DNA of 6,766 bases from CAZPAV01 sp964584755 (GTDB lineage: Bacteria > Actinomycetota > Acidimicrobiia > Spongiisociales > UBA5794), in assembly GCA_964584755.1 (NCBI GenBank), contig CAZPAV010000078.1, positions 1 to 6,766 of the forward strand, in the 5' to 3' direction. The position numbers were made by a program, and so were the translations under genes. The stretch's first letter is position 1. Each line of letters opens with the position of its first letter. Below the pieces are notes generated by a model. It was not told where the DNA came from and searched no databases. It saw only the letters and a list, made by a program, of their open reading frames with translations. Of the stretch, positions 1-6,395 are shown piece after piece.

Positions 1-316
1 CGTGGCGTGCGACGGGTGATGGCGCAGGCGGTGGTGGCAGCAGGGCCGGGGCGGCGAGTGGGTTCGTGCACGGGGACGGGTGCGCGTGGGGGGCCGCGGT
101 GACGCGGCGGCCGGGGGCGGCGGGTCCGGGCCGGGCGAGGATGCGGTCCCGGGTGGAGGGGTCGAGCGCCCGCGACCCGGCCACGTCGAAGCGCAGTACG
201 GCCCGGGTCGCGGCACGGTTGGCGTGCTGTCCTCCCGGACCCCCCGCCGGTTCGAAGCGCCACTGCAGCTCCGCGGCGGGCACGACCACGCCGGCGACGA
301 TCTCGAGATCCTCCAC
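1..316 (-). CDS. arfB: ArfB/YaeJ-type peptidyl-tRNA hydrolase (GGQ release-factor-like), partial and damaged at its 3' end
   Basis: The family rescues stalled ribosomes by hydrolysing peptidyl-tRNA with a release-factor GGQ loop. Reading the minus strand from GTG at 316-314 gives VEDLEIVAGVVVPAAELQWR, then FEPAGGPGGQHANRAATRA; GGQ is residues 28-30 (bases 235-227), followed by LRFDV and ALDPSTRDRIL, all in the order expected of ArfB. The frame stays open to the left edge (105 codons; the family is usually about 140), so the C-terminus is missing. After about residue 59 the protein no longer resembles the family: the region that should carry the conserved Ser-Gln/Arg-Asn-Arg stretch reads as Pro/Ala/His-rich sequence, and the + strand becomes very G-rich. 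I infer base or frame errors near the contig edge rather than natural decay. The GTG start is chosen because a TACGGT box lies 6 nt upstream and the homology begins immediately after it. Divergent from the VWA gene. Confidence 0.8.
   Translation of the reverse strand, partial: MEDLEIVAGVVVPAAELQWRFEPAGGPGGQHANRAATRAVLRFDVAGSRALDPSTRDRILARPGPAAPGRRVTAAPHAHPSPCTNPLAAPALLPPPPAPSPVARH
20..135. other. G-rich left edge, probably unreliable consensus
   Basis: The + strand here is dominated by G runs; in 61-120 I count 36 G against 15 C. This is where the minus-strand ArfB frame stops matching its family. Read outward (toward base 1) the strand is C-rich, mirroring the right edge of the window. I infer degraded consensus; the short + strand ORFs here are artefacts. 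Confidence 0.5.
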
Positions 317-322
317 GCCACC

Positions 323-328
323 ACCGTA
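323..328 (-). promoter_or_regulatory. Candidate -10 box (TACGGT) for the ArfB-like gene
   Basis: Minus-strand TACGGT fits TANNNT and ends 6 nt before the GTG at 316-314. That spacing would place the transcription start at or next to the start codon, so the mRNA would be leaderless. No convincing -35 is visible. Confidence 0.5.
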
Positions 329-346
329 GCGAGCCGGCGATCCCCG

Positions 347-352
347 TAGACT
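347..352 (+). promoter_or_regulatory. Candidate -10 box (TAGACT) for the VWA-AAA+ unit
   Basis: TAGACT fits TANNNT and ends 9 nt before the ATG at 362. The only SD-like bases, GAAGG at 354-358, sit 3 nt from the ATG, too close for ordinary use, so a near-leaderless start is more likely. The box lies inside the 45-bp gap between divergent start codons and may be read together with the opposing box at 323-328. Confidence 0.45.
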
Positions 353-361
353 CGAAGGTTC

Positions 362-2470
362 ATGCCGAGACGATCGACCCTCACCGAGATGCTCCCCGCG
401 GAGGCGAACGCCATCGAGGCCGTGGTGGCGCGCTACCAGCGCGTCGCCCCGGCGGTGACCCGGTTCGCCCGGGCCATGGCCGACGACGAGGCCCTCCGCG
501 TCCGGCTCGGATCGCAGGCGTCGGCCGGCGAGGGCGAGATCGTCCTCGACCCCGGCGTGTTCCAGGCCGCCTACCTCCGTCGGGCACCCGTCACGCCCAC
601 CGAGGTCGCCCTCACCTCGGCGCTGCACGAGGTCGTCCACCTCATCGCCACGGACCTCGACGAGGAGCGCCCCATCCCCGCCGCCTGGCTCGGCTCACCG
701 GAGGCGTCCCCGGGAGCGGAGCCGGGCACCGCCGACGTGGAGGAGGAGCCGGTCCCCCTGCTCGAGGCCCTGACGGTGGCGGGCGGCCCGGCCGCCGAGG
801 CCCTCTTCCTCGCGCTCGAGGACGCGCGCCAGGAACGCGTCCACTTCGCGCCCTATCCGGGAGCCCGATCCGTCCTCGCCGACCTCTATCGGGCCTCCGC
901 ACCGGGAGCCGTGGCCGAGGCCCGTCCCCTGGGGCAGTTCGCCCTCGCCTGCTTCCTCCTCCTCGGCGACTACCTCGACCGCTCCGCCCTGCAGCGCCGT
1001 GTCGCGCCCCACGTCGCCGCGGCCCTCGACGACGCGCTCCCCCTCCTCGAGCAGATCCCCGCGGAGAGCGACGCGTGGACGGTGGGCGGGACCGCGCTGC
1101 GCCTCCTCGAGGTCGCCCGCCACCACGGCCTCCTCGCCGACGGCGGCGCCGAGCCGACGCCCGCCGGGCGCAAGGCCGCCGCGGACGCCGACCGCACCGC
1201 GATCGCCACCTCCGTGGACGCGGTCCGGCTCATGACGCCGCCGCTGCACGATCGGGACTCGTACGAGCAGACGCGTTCGGCAGCCCAGGCGGTCGCCGCT
1301 CGCGAGGGAAAGGCCGGTGACGTGGAGCAGGCGGGAGACCCGGCCACCGAGCAGCTCATGCGGATCAGCGCGGCGCCCACCGTCTACCTCCCCACCGGCC
1401 AGGGCGGGAAGCTCGTCGTCTCCGACTTCCCCGAGCGGTTTCGCGCCTTCGCTCCCGCCGGTCGGGAGCTGCTGCGCACCGCCGCCCGCCGCTGGGGTCT
1501 CGCCCAACACCGCGTCTCGGGGGAGCTCTACCCCCTCTTCCTCGCCAACCAGCGTCGGGGCCTCCGCTCCGGGTTCGACGCCGGCGACCTCTCCCCCTAC
1601 GCGGCCCTCCTCCTCGGTGCCGGGGTGTACGAGCGGATGTTCGAGCGCCGGGACCTCCCGACGAGGCGCTCCTACGGGGTGAGTCTCCTCGTCGACGGAT
1701 CCGCCTCCATGCTGCAGCCCCGCGGTGTCGGCGCCGTCCGACCGGTGCCCTGGGGGCTCGCCGCGGCGATTCTCGGCGCCTGGACGCTCGCCCGACTCTG
1801 CGACGAGTTGCAGCTCGAGTTCGAGGTGGCGATCTTCAACCGGGCCTTCGCCGCCGTCCCCCAGGACACCGAGCACAGCTACCTCCTCCGGCGCAGCCGG
1901 GCCACCGGGACCCTGCGCCGGCGTCAGGGAGGTGCCGCGGAGCGGCTGACCCGCACCGTCAACCACTACCTCATCAAGCCGTTCGCGCGTCGCTGGCGCG
2001 GGAGCGAGGACGTGCTCGCCGGCCTCTTCTGGATGGCGGCCGCCCCGCGGGAGGCGGCCCGGGTGGTGCGGGCCCGGCCCGACCGGGAACCCCCCATCTC
2101 GCTGTTCGAGAAGGCCGCCAACGTCGACGAGTTCAACCTCGCCCATGCGGCGGAGCGTCTCGCCGCCCGCAACGTCTCCCACCGGATCATGGTCGTCCTC
2201 GCCGACGGGATGACCCGCGGATCGGTGCATGCCCTCGCCGAGACCGCCGCCGGGGTGGAGCGCGGCGGCACCACCGTCCTCGGCATCGGCATCGGGGACG
2301 ACACCGTGTGCGCCGCCTACTCCCGAAGCCAGGTGGTGGAGCGCCCCCCGGCCCTGGCGCGTGCCATGGTCGACGGCGTGCGCTCGACCCTGTACCGGAG
2401 CATCGCCGCCCATCGGGGCGGCTCCTGGTGGATCCACGCCTCGGAACGCAACACGTCCCCGACCCCCTGA
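362..2470 (+). CDS. VWA-domain protein with CobT-like C-terminus and N-terminal HExxH motif
   Basis: A 702-residue protein, probably cytoplasmic: no signal peptide or membrane segment is evident. An N-terminal region carries HEVVH at residues 89-93 and, about 60 residues later, LEDARQER (E153, D154), which resembles the LExxR helix of CobT-type proteins and could supply a third metal ligand. A poorly conserved middle (about 250-430) follows; it lacks the long acidic insert of classical CobT. The VWA domain starts near 438: the MIDAS motif DGSAS is residues 445-449, NVDEFNLAHAAERLAAR parallels the CobT segment around NVDG, and the second MIDAS Asp is in LADGM (D615). Such proteins pair with AAA+ partners as adaptors in metal-chelatase and MoxR-type chaperone systems. 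The AAA+ gene begins 9 bp downstream, so the two should be one operon and one machine. Cobaltochelatase itself is unsupported because no cobN or cobalamin gene is nearby. HExxH-plus-VWA architectures also occur in DUF2201-type proteins, the main alternative label. Confidence 0.85.
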   Translation: MPRRSTLTEMLPAEANAIEAVVARYQRVAPAVTRFARAMADDEALRVRLGSQASAGEGEIVLDPGVFQAAYLRRAPVTPTEVALTSALHEVVHLIATDLDEERPIPAAWLGSPEASPGAEPGTADVEEEPVPLLEALTVAGGPAAEALFLALEDARQERVHFAPYPGARSVLADLYRASAPGAVAEARPLGQFALACFLLLGDYLDRSALQRRVAPHVAAALDDALPLLEQIPAESDAWTVGGTALRLLEVARHHGLLADGGAEPTPAGRKAAADADRTAIATSVDAVRLMTPPLHDRDSYEQTRSAAQAVAAREGKAGDVEQAGDPATEQLMRISAAPTVYLPTGQGGKLVVSDFPERFRAFAPAGRELLRTAARRWGLAQHRVSGELYPLFLANQRRGLRSGFDAGDLSPYAALLLGAGVYERMFERRDLPTRRSYGVSLLVDGSASMLQPRGVGAVRPVPWGLAAAILGAWTLARLCDELQLEFEVAIFNRAFAAVPQDTEHSYLLRRSRATGTLRRRQGGAAERLTRTVNHYLIKPFARRWRGSEDVLAGLFWMAAAPREAARVVRARPDREPPISLFEKAANVDEFNLAHAAERLAARNVSHRIMVVLADGMTRGSVHALAETAAGVERGGTTVLGIGIGDDTVCAAYSRSQVVERPPALARAMVDGVRSTLYRSIAAHRGGSWWIHASERNTSPTP

Positions 2471-2474
2471 GGAG
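2469..2474 (+). promoter_or_regulatory. Shine-Dalgarno GAGGAG for the AAA+ gene
   Basis: GAGGAG overlaps the TGA stop of the VWA gene (2468-2470) and lies 5 nt before the ATG at 2480. It fixes that start and indicates co-translation from the VWA transcript. It is the clearest SD in the window; the lead genes have TANNNT boxes instead. Confidence 0.75.
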
Positions 2475-2479
2475 CTGCC

Positions 2480-3472
2480 ATGTCCGAGCTCGTCACCTTC
2501 ACCGACCCCGACGGCCAGGGGCCACCGATCGAACTCGAGACCTTCGACGTCCCGACCGACCTCCCCGATCGGGAGCTCCGGTTGGCGCACGTTCCCCGAC
2601 CCGACCCCTACTACGTCGACGTCGGCATGCTGTACCGGCTCGCTGCGCTGGAGCGCATCCGGCGCGACCACTTCGCCGAGGTGCCGCTCCACCTGGCCCT
2701 CCGCGGCCACATGGGAACCGGGAAGGATCACGACCTCGAGCAGTTCGCGGCCCGGATGCGCATGCCGTACTACCGCATCCCGCTCACCGGCGAGGTGCGC
2801 GACATCACGCTCATCGGGTCCGTCAAGCTCCACGGCGACGGCAAGGGCGGCACCGAGTCCCGCTGGGAGGACGGGGACATCACCCGCGCCCTCCGCGGTC
2901 CGGCGCTCGTCAACCTCTCCGAGCTCAACGCGGCGGGCGCCGAGACGCTCTTCGCGCTCCACGGCCTCCTCGACCGGCACCAGGCGCTGGAGCTCCCCAC
3001 CGGCGAGCTGATCCGCCTCCGCGACGACGTGCGCATCTTCGGCACGCTCAACCCCACCGACCTGCGGGACTACGCGGGGACCCAGACCCTCAACAAGGCG
3101 TTCGCGGACCGCTGGATCATCTGGGAGAAGACGTTCCCCGCCGAGGAGGACCTCCGGACGATGATCCTGCGACGGCACGAGACGATCCGTCCCGAGCTCG
3201 TGGACGCGATCGCCCGTCTCGCCGTCGAGATCAACCGCTCCTTCGTCGCCGGCGACGCGACGACGCGCGTCGAGACCCCGTTGAGCCTGCGCACCGTCCT
3301 CGACCGGATCCCCGCCGGCCTCCACATGTACGCCACCGCCGAGGATCCGCTCCGTCGGGCGTGGGAGGAGTTCGTCCTCCCCCACATCGATCCCTACGAC
3401 CGGGATCACTACGAGACGGTCTGGTCGGCGGTCGTCCGCCGGGGCCCGTCCGGCCCGCCCTTCGCCGGCTGA
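2480..3472 (+). CDS. CobS/MoxR-like AAA+ protein with altered Walker A and Walker B
   Basis: At 330 aa it matches the usual CobS length. The core runs from about residue 70 to 260. The P-loop is GHMGTGKDHDLEQFAAR (G76 to K82), with K82 kept but Asp83 where Ser/Thr normally coordinates Mg2+. Walker B reads ALVNLSELNAA, with Ser147 in place of the Mg2+-binding Asp and the catalytic-type Glu148 retained. Sensor 1 is GTLNPTD (N191), and NKAFADRW (R211) matches the CobS segment ending in DRW that provides the trans-acting Arg. Similarity to CobS is visible around the P-loop (LEQFAAR versus IEQVAAR) and the DRW segment. AAA+ proteins of this group form hexameric rings that remodel a client through a VWA partner, here the gene 9 bp upstream. 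Whether this one hydrolyses ATP is uncertain. Each changed codon (GAT, TCC) differs from the expected ones by two or more bases, so a single read error is unlikely. The client is unknown. Confidence 0.85.
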   Translation: MSELVTFTDPDGQGPPIELETFDVPTDLPDRELRLAHVPRPDPYYVDVGMLYRLAALERIRRDHFAEVPLHLALRGHMGTGKDHDLEQFAARMRMPYYRIPLTGEVRDITLIGSVKLHGDGKGGTESRWEDGDITRALRGPALVNLSELNAAGAETLFALHGLLDRHQALELPTGELIRLRDDVRIFGTLNPTDLRDYAGTQTLNKAFADRWIIWEKTFPAEEDLRTMILRRHETIRPELVDAIARLAVEINRSFVAGDATTRVETPLSLRTVLDRIPAGLHMYATAEDPLRRAWEEFVLPHIDPYDRDHYETVWSAVVRRGPSGPPFAG

Positions 3473-3541
3473 GGACGCCGTGCCGTCCCGGCGAGACCCT
3501 CGCCGCGGCCGCGTCCCGTCGAGTGTGCCGCCGCGGCGGGC

Positions 3542-3547
3542 TAGCGT
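3542..3547 (+). promoter_or_regulatory. Candidate -10 box (TAGCGT) for the LOG-family gene
   Basis: TAGCGT ends 6 nt before the ATG at 3554, consistent with a leaderless transcript. TCGAGT at 3519-3524 is a weak -35 candidate with a 17-nt spacer (3 of 6 matches to TTGACA). Together with the 81-bp gap after the AAA+ gene this suggests an independent promoter. Confidence 0.5.
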
Positions 3548-3553
3548 GGCCTC

Positions 3554-4600
3554 ATGCGCGCCTACGACCTCGGCGACGCGGCGCTCGACGAACGGATCGC
3601 CGCGCTCGTCCACGACGCCGCGGCGGTCCACGAGGGTCACGACCACGACGAGGACCTCGTTCGAGAGATGGTGGTGACCGCCCTCAAGCTCCTGCGGGAC
3701 GACACCGACCGTGGCGACCTCAAGCTCATGAACAGCGCCCTCAAAGAGCTGCGGTACTCGTTCCTCGTCTTCTCGCGGTACCGGGAGGTCCCCAAGGTGA
3801 CCATGTACGGGTCGGCCCGCACCCCACCCGAGGACCCCAACTACCGGCTCGCCGCCGAGTTCGCCAACCGGATGGTGGACCGCCACGGCTGGATGGTGGT
3901 CACCGGCGCGGGACCCGGGATCATGGAGGCCGGGAACCTGGGCGCCGGCAGCGATCACAGCTTCGGCGTGAACATCCGCCTCCCCTTCGAAGCCGAGGCG
4001 AATCCGTACGTCCACGAGAGCCGGCTCATCAACTACAAGTACTTCTTCACGCGGAAGCTCGTCTTCGTCAAGGAGTCGAACGCCTTCGTCCTCTTCCCGG
4101 GCGGGTTCGGGACGCAGGACGAGGCCTTCGAGCTCCTCACGCTCATCCAGACGGGGAAGTCGGACCTCCATCCCATCGTCATGATCGAGGCCGAGGGCAC
4201 CGGGTACTGGGAGCCCTGGCGGACCTTCGTCGACCATCTCGCCGCCGCGGGGATGATCTCCCCCGACGACCTCAGCCTCTTCAAGGTCACCACCGACCTC
4301 GACGCGGCGGTCGACGAGATCCTCTGCTTCTACGGGAACTATCACTCTCAGCGGTACGTCGAGGGACGGCTCGTGCTCCGCCTCAAGAACGAACCGAGCG
4401 ACACGCTGCTCGCCGCGATGAACGAGGAGTTCGCCGACCTCCTCGTCTCGGGCACGATCGAGAAGATCGATCCGACCCCCGCGGAGGTCGCCGACGACGA
4501 CCACCTCGACCTCCACCGTATCCGGCTGCACTTCGATCGCCGCCACCTCGGACGGCTTCGCCAGCTCGTCGATCGCCTCAACCGGGCGGCCTTCGTCTGA
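3554..4600 (+). CDS. LOG-family Rossmann-fold protein (TIGR00730-like, putative nucleotide phosphoribohydrolase)
   Basis: A 348-residue soluble protein. Residues 1-75 form a charged helical N-terminal region; the LOG/'lysine decarboxylase-like' Rossmann domain follows from KVTMYGSART (about 78) to about 260. Diagnostic motifs are GAGPGIMEAGNLGA (nucleotide-binding turn), FTRK (R167, K168) and PGGFGTQDE (residues 182-190), the PGGxGTxxE signature whose Arg and Glu are catalytic in cytokinin-activating LOG enzymes. Characterised family members cleave the N-glycosidic bond of nucleoside 5'-monophosphates, releasing base and ribose 5-phosphate; the old lysine decarboxylase label is incorrect. The protein is longer than short bacterial LOGs (about 190 aa) and has a roughly 80-residue C-terminal extension containing HRIRLHFDRRHLGRLRQL, of unknown role. 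The substrate cannot be read from sequence. It lies 81 bp after the AAA+ gene with its own candidate promoter, so its link to that unit is positional only. Confidence 0.88.
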   Translation: MRAYDLGDAALDERIAALVHDAAAVHEGHDHDEDLVREMVVTALKLLRDDTDRGDLKLMNSALKELRYSFLVFSRYREVPKVTMYGSARTPPEDPNYRLAAEFANRMVDRHGWMVVTGAGPGIMEAGNLGAGSDHSFGVNIRLPFEAEANPYVHESRLINYKYFFTRKLVFVKESNAFVLFPGGFGTQDEAFELLTLIQTGKSDLHPIVMIEAEGTGYWEPWRTFVDHLAAAGMISPDDLSLFKVTTDLDAAVDEILCFYGNYHSQRYVEGRLVLRLKNEPSDTLLAAMNEEFADLLVSGTIEKIDPTPAEVADDDHLDLHRIRLHFDRRHLGRLRQLVDRLNRAAFV

Positions 4601-4643
4601 GATCGTCGCCGGAGTGTCCGTCGGGGCCCCGGCGCCGCGACCC

Positions 4644-4649
4644 TAGAAT
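4644..4649 (+). promoter_or_regulatory. Candidate -10 box (TAGAAT) for the TIGR03084-like/BtpA pair
   Basis: TAGAAT is the closest match to TATAAT in the window and ends 6 nt before the ATG at 4656. It lies in a 55-bp gap after the LOG gene and no SD precedes the ATG, so a leaderless transcript is likely. No clear -35 is seen. Confidence 0.6.
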
Positions 4650-4655
4650 CCCACC

Positions 4656-5438
4656 ATGCGCGAGATCCTCTCCGACCTCGTGGCCGAGGAGCAGCACCTC
4701 GACCAGTTCCTCCAGAGCATCTCCGACCGCGACTGGAAGCGCCCGACCCCGGCGGCGGGATGGACGATCCAGGACCAGGTCAGTCATCTCGCCGCGGTCG
4801 AATCCATGGCGGCGGAGGTCATCGCCGAAGGTCCGGAGCGACTCGCCCGCGAGGACATCACGTCGGTGGACGAATGGACGGCCCGGGGAGTGGCGCGCGG
4901 GCGCGGGAAGCGCCACCAGGAGATCATCGAGTGGTGGCGCTTCGCCCGGGCCGACGTGGTCGAGGCGCTCTCCCGTCTGGAGGCCTCCGACCGGGTCACC
5001 TGGATCTACGGCGACATGGGGGCCCGCACCTTCGCGACGCTCCGCCTCATGGAGACCTGGGCACATGGGCTCGACATCAAGGCGGCGATCCTCGGCCGGA
5101 TCACCCCGCTCGCCGAGGAGGAGCTCGAGGAGGGCGCCGAGGATCCCCTCGCCGACACACCCCGGCTCCGTCACGTCGCCTGGCTGGCGCAGCGAACGTT
5201 GCGGTTCGCCTTCGCCGAGGCGGGCGAGGAGTTCCCGACCCAGGGCATCCGGGTCGAGGTGATGGGACCCCGGTATCAGGCGTGGCGGTTCGGCCCCGAG
5301 GAGACCGACCAGGTGGTCCGGGGCAAGGCCGGGGAGTGGTGCCGGGTCGCGGTGCGCCGGCAGCGTGCCGAAGAGACCGGCCTCAAGGCGCTCGGACGGT
5401 ACGCCGAGACCGCCCTGCGCGTCGTCAGGGCGTACTGA
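4656..5438 (+). CDS. TIGR03084-like metal-binding protein, DinB/mycothiol-dependent maleylpyruvate isomerase superfamily
   Basis: A 260-residue protein with the four-helix DinB/MDMPI fold pattern. The N-terminus REILSDLVAEEQHLDQFL and the segment GWTIQDQVSHLA are typical of the superfamily. His44, Glu133 and His137 (in METWAHGLD) match the two-His, one-Glu metal site described for the Corynebacterium mycothiol-dependent maleylpyruvate isomerase, including the ExxxH spacing; Asp140 follows. The C-terminal part (about 205-260: VRVEVMGP, then VRGKAGEWCRVAVRRQR and a TGLKALGRYAETAL helix) fits the TIGR03084 subfamily. Superfamily members use a divalent metal, often with mycothiol, for thiol-dependent isomerisation, transfer or detoxification; this subfamily has no assigned reaction that I know of, so substrate and thiol use are inference. 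The stop is 6 bp before the downstream ATG, indicating an operon with the BtpA-family gene. Confidence 0.82.
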   Translation: MREILSDLVAEEQHLDQFLQSISDRDWKRPTPAAGWTIQDQVSHLAAVESMAAEVIAEGPERLAREDITSVDEWTARGVARGRGKRHQEIIEWWRFARADVVEALSRLEASDRVTWIYGDMGARTFATLRLMETWAHGLDIKAAILGRITPLAEEELEEGAEDPLADTPRLRHVAWLAQRTLRFAFAEAGEEFPTQGIRVEVMGPRYQAWRFGPEETDQVVRGKAGEWCRVAVRRQRAEETGLKALGRYAETALRVVRAY

Positions 5439-5444
5439 GCCGTG

Positions 5445-6218
5445 ATGGACCTCCCCCGTCTCGTCGGCATGGTCCACCTGGCACCGCTCCCCGGAGCGCC
5501 GCGGTTCTCCGGTGATCTCGCCGCGGTCGAGGACGCGGCCGTCGAGGACGCGCTGCGCCTCCAGGACGCCGGCTTCGACGGTGTGCTCGTGGAGAACTTC
5601 GGCGACACGCCCTACTTCGCCGAGGACGTCCCGAAGGTGACCGTGGCGGCCATGACCCGTCTCGTCGCCGCGGTCCGCGACGCGGTGGCCCTCCCCGTGG
5701 GGGTCAACGTCCTGCGGAACGACGCCCTCGCCGGCCTGGCCGTCGCCGCGGCGACGGGCGCCTCCTTCATCAGGGTGAACGTCCTCTCCGGAACCATGTA
5801 CACCGATCAGGGACCCATCGTGGGACGCGCGGCCGCGGTGGCGAGGACCCGCGCCGCGCTCTGCCCCACGGTCCGCATCATGGCCGACGTCTTCGTCAAG
5901 CACGCCGCGCCTCCCCCGGGACTTCGCATCGACGACGCCGCCCGCAACATCGCCGAGCGTGCCGGTGCCGACGCCATCGTCGTCTCGGGGATCGGCACGG
6001 GGAGCGCCCCCGACCGCGAGGATCTCCGTCTCGTCCGGGCCGCCGTCGACCTTCCGCTCTTCGTCGGCTCGGGCTCCACCCCGGCCACCATCGACGACCT
6101 CCTCACCCGTGCCGACGGCGTCATCGTCGGCACCTCGATCAAGGTCGACGGCCGCGCCACGAACCCGGTCGACCCCGAGCGCGCCCGGGCGCTCGTCGCC
6201 GCGGTCCGCGCCGGCTGA
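5445..6218 (+). CDS. BtpA/SgcQ-family TIM-barrel protein
   Basis: An intact 257-residue protein spanning the whole family profile: LVGMVHLAPLPGAPRF at the N-terminus, VENFGDTPYF, LPVGVNVLRNDA, FIRVNVLSGTMYTDQGPIVG, IMADVFVKHAAP, then VVSGIGTGSAP, LFVGSGSTP, and the closing DGVIVGTSIKVDG with NPVDPERA. The SGIGTG, VGSGST and IVGTSIK turns are phosphate-binding-like loops at the C-terminal ends of barrel strands. BtpA is known in cyanobacteria for photosystem I accumulation and SgcQ sits in an E. coli sugar-related operon, but the enzymatic reaction remains unassigned, so no function is claimed for this non-photosynthetic context. ATG at 5445 is preferred; GTG at 5442 immediately upstream adds one residue and cannot be excluded. 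There is no strong SD (AGGG at 5427-5430 is too distant), so translational coupling to the preceding gene is likely. Confidence 0.88.
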   Translation: MDLPRLVGMVHLAPLPGAPRFSGDLAAVEDAAVEDALRLQDAGFDGVLVENFGDTPYFAEDVPKVTVAAMTRLVAAVRDAVALPVGVNVLRNDALAGLAVAAATGASFIRVNVLSGTMYTDQGPIVGRAAAVARTRAALCPTVRIMADVFVKHAAPPPGLRIDDAARNIAERAGADAIVVSGIGTGSAPDREDLRLVRAAVDLPLFVGSGSTPATIDDLLTRADGVIVGTSIKVDGRATNPVDPERARALVAAVRAG

Positions 6219-6314
6219 GCGCGGGCGGGGCGGACCCCGTCGAGCCCTTCGCGCGAACGCGCGCCTCTCCCTCTCCTCGTGCTCTCCCGCCGCCCCGGCA
6301 CGCCGGCCGGACCG

Positions 6315-6350
6315 CCGTCTTACCCACAGGAGCGTGCCTAAGACGGTTTT
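6315..6350 (+). terminator. Perfect 8-bp inverted repeat with TTTT tail: candidate intrinsic terminator or dispersed palindrome
   Basis: CCGTCTTA (6315-6322) and TAAGACGG (6339-6346) are exact reverse complements around a 16-nt loop, and TTTT follows at 6347-6350 on the + strand only. Position and polarity fit termination of the transcript ending with the BtpA-family gene at 6218. Against a plain terminator: only half the stem is GC, the loop is long, and the T tract is short. An operator or a dispersed repeat unit is the alternative. Confidence 0.45.
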
Positions 6351-6354
6351 GTCA

Positions 6355-6395
6355 TTTCGCCCGACCTCGATCTCGACTCGAGGGTTCACGCGAAA
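6355..6395. repeat. Nested inverted repeat (two 6-bp arms)
   Basis: Outer arms TTTCGC (6355-6360) and GCGAAA (6390-6395) enclose inner arms CCTCGA (6365-6370) and TCGAGG (6378-6383) around a 7-nt loop, leaving a small asymmetric internal loop. The structure could fold on either strand. It starts 4 nt after the TTTT of the preceding palindrome, so the two may form one composite element. Confidence 0.45.

Noticed and set aside
66..349. Short plus-strand ORFs at the left edge.
   Set aside because: They are antisense to the GGQ-bearing ArfB-like frame and consist of Arg/Gly/Ala/Pro-rich sequence without motifs.
362..3472. Calling the pair cobS and cobT, the aerobic cobaltochelatase subunits.
   Set aside because: Similarity and lengths are suggestive, but there is no cobN or other cobalamin gene, the CobT acidic insert is absent, and the AAA+ Walker motifs are altered, so only a CobS/CobT-like label is justified.
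695..4546. A 1283-codon open frame on the minus strand, antisense to the VWA, AAA+ and LOG genes.
   Set aside because: It is the expected shadow of high-GC plus-strand genes: low-complexity Gly/Glu/Val/Asp/Arg composition, no recognisable domain, and it spans three well-supported genes and their gaps.
2308..5262. A 984-codon plus-strand open frame overlapping four genes in another frame.
   Set aside because: Arg/Pro/Gly-dominated translation with no family motifs, while the overlapped genes carry clear conserved motifs in their own frames.
6250..6263. CGCGC-GAAC-GCGCG hairpin as the terminator of the BtpA-family gene.
   Set aside because: Only a 5-bp stem made of alternating CG, likely by chance in such GC-rich DNA, with no T tract after it; the inverted repeat at 6315-6350 is the better candidate.
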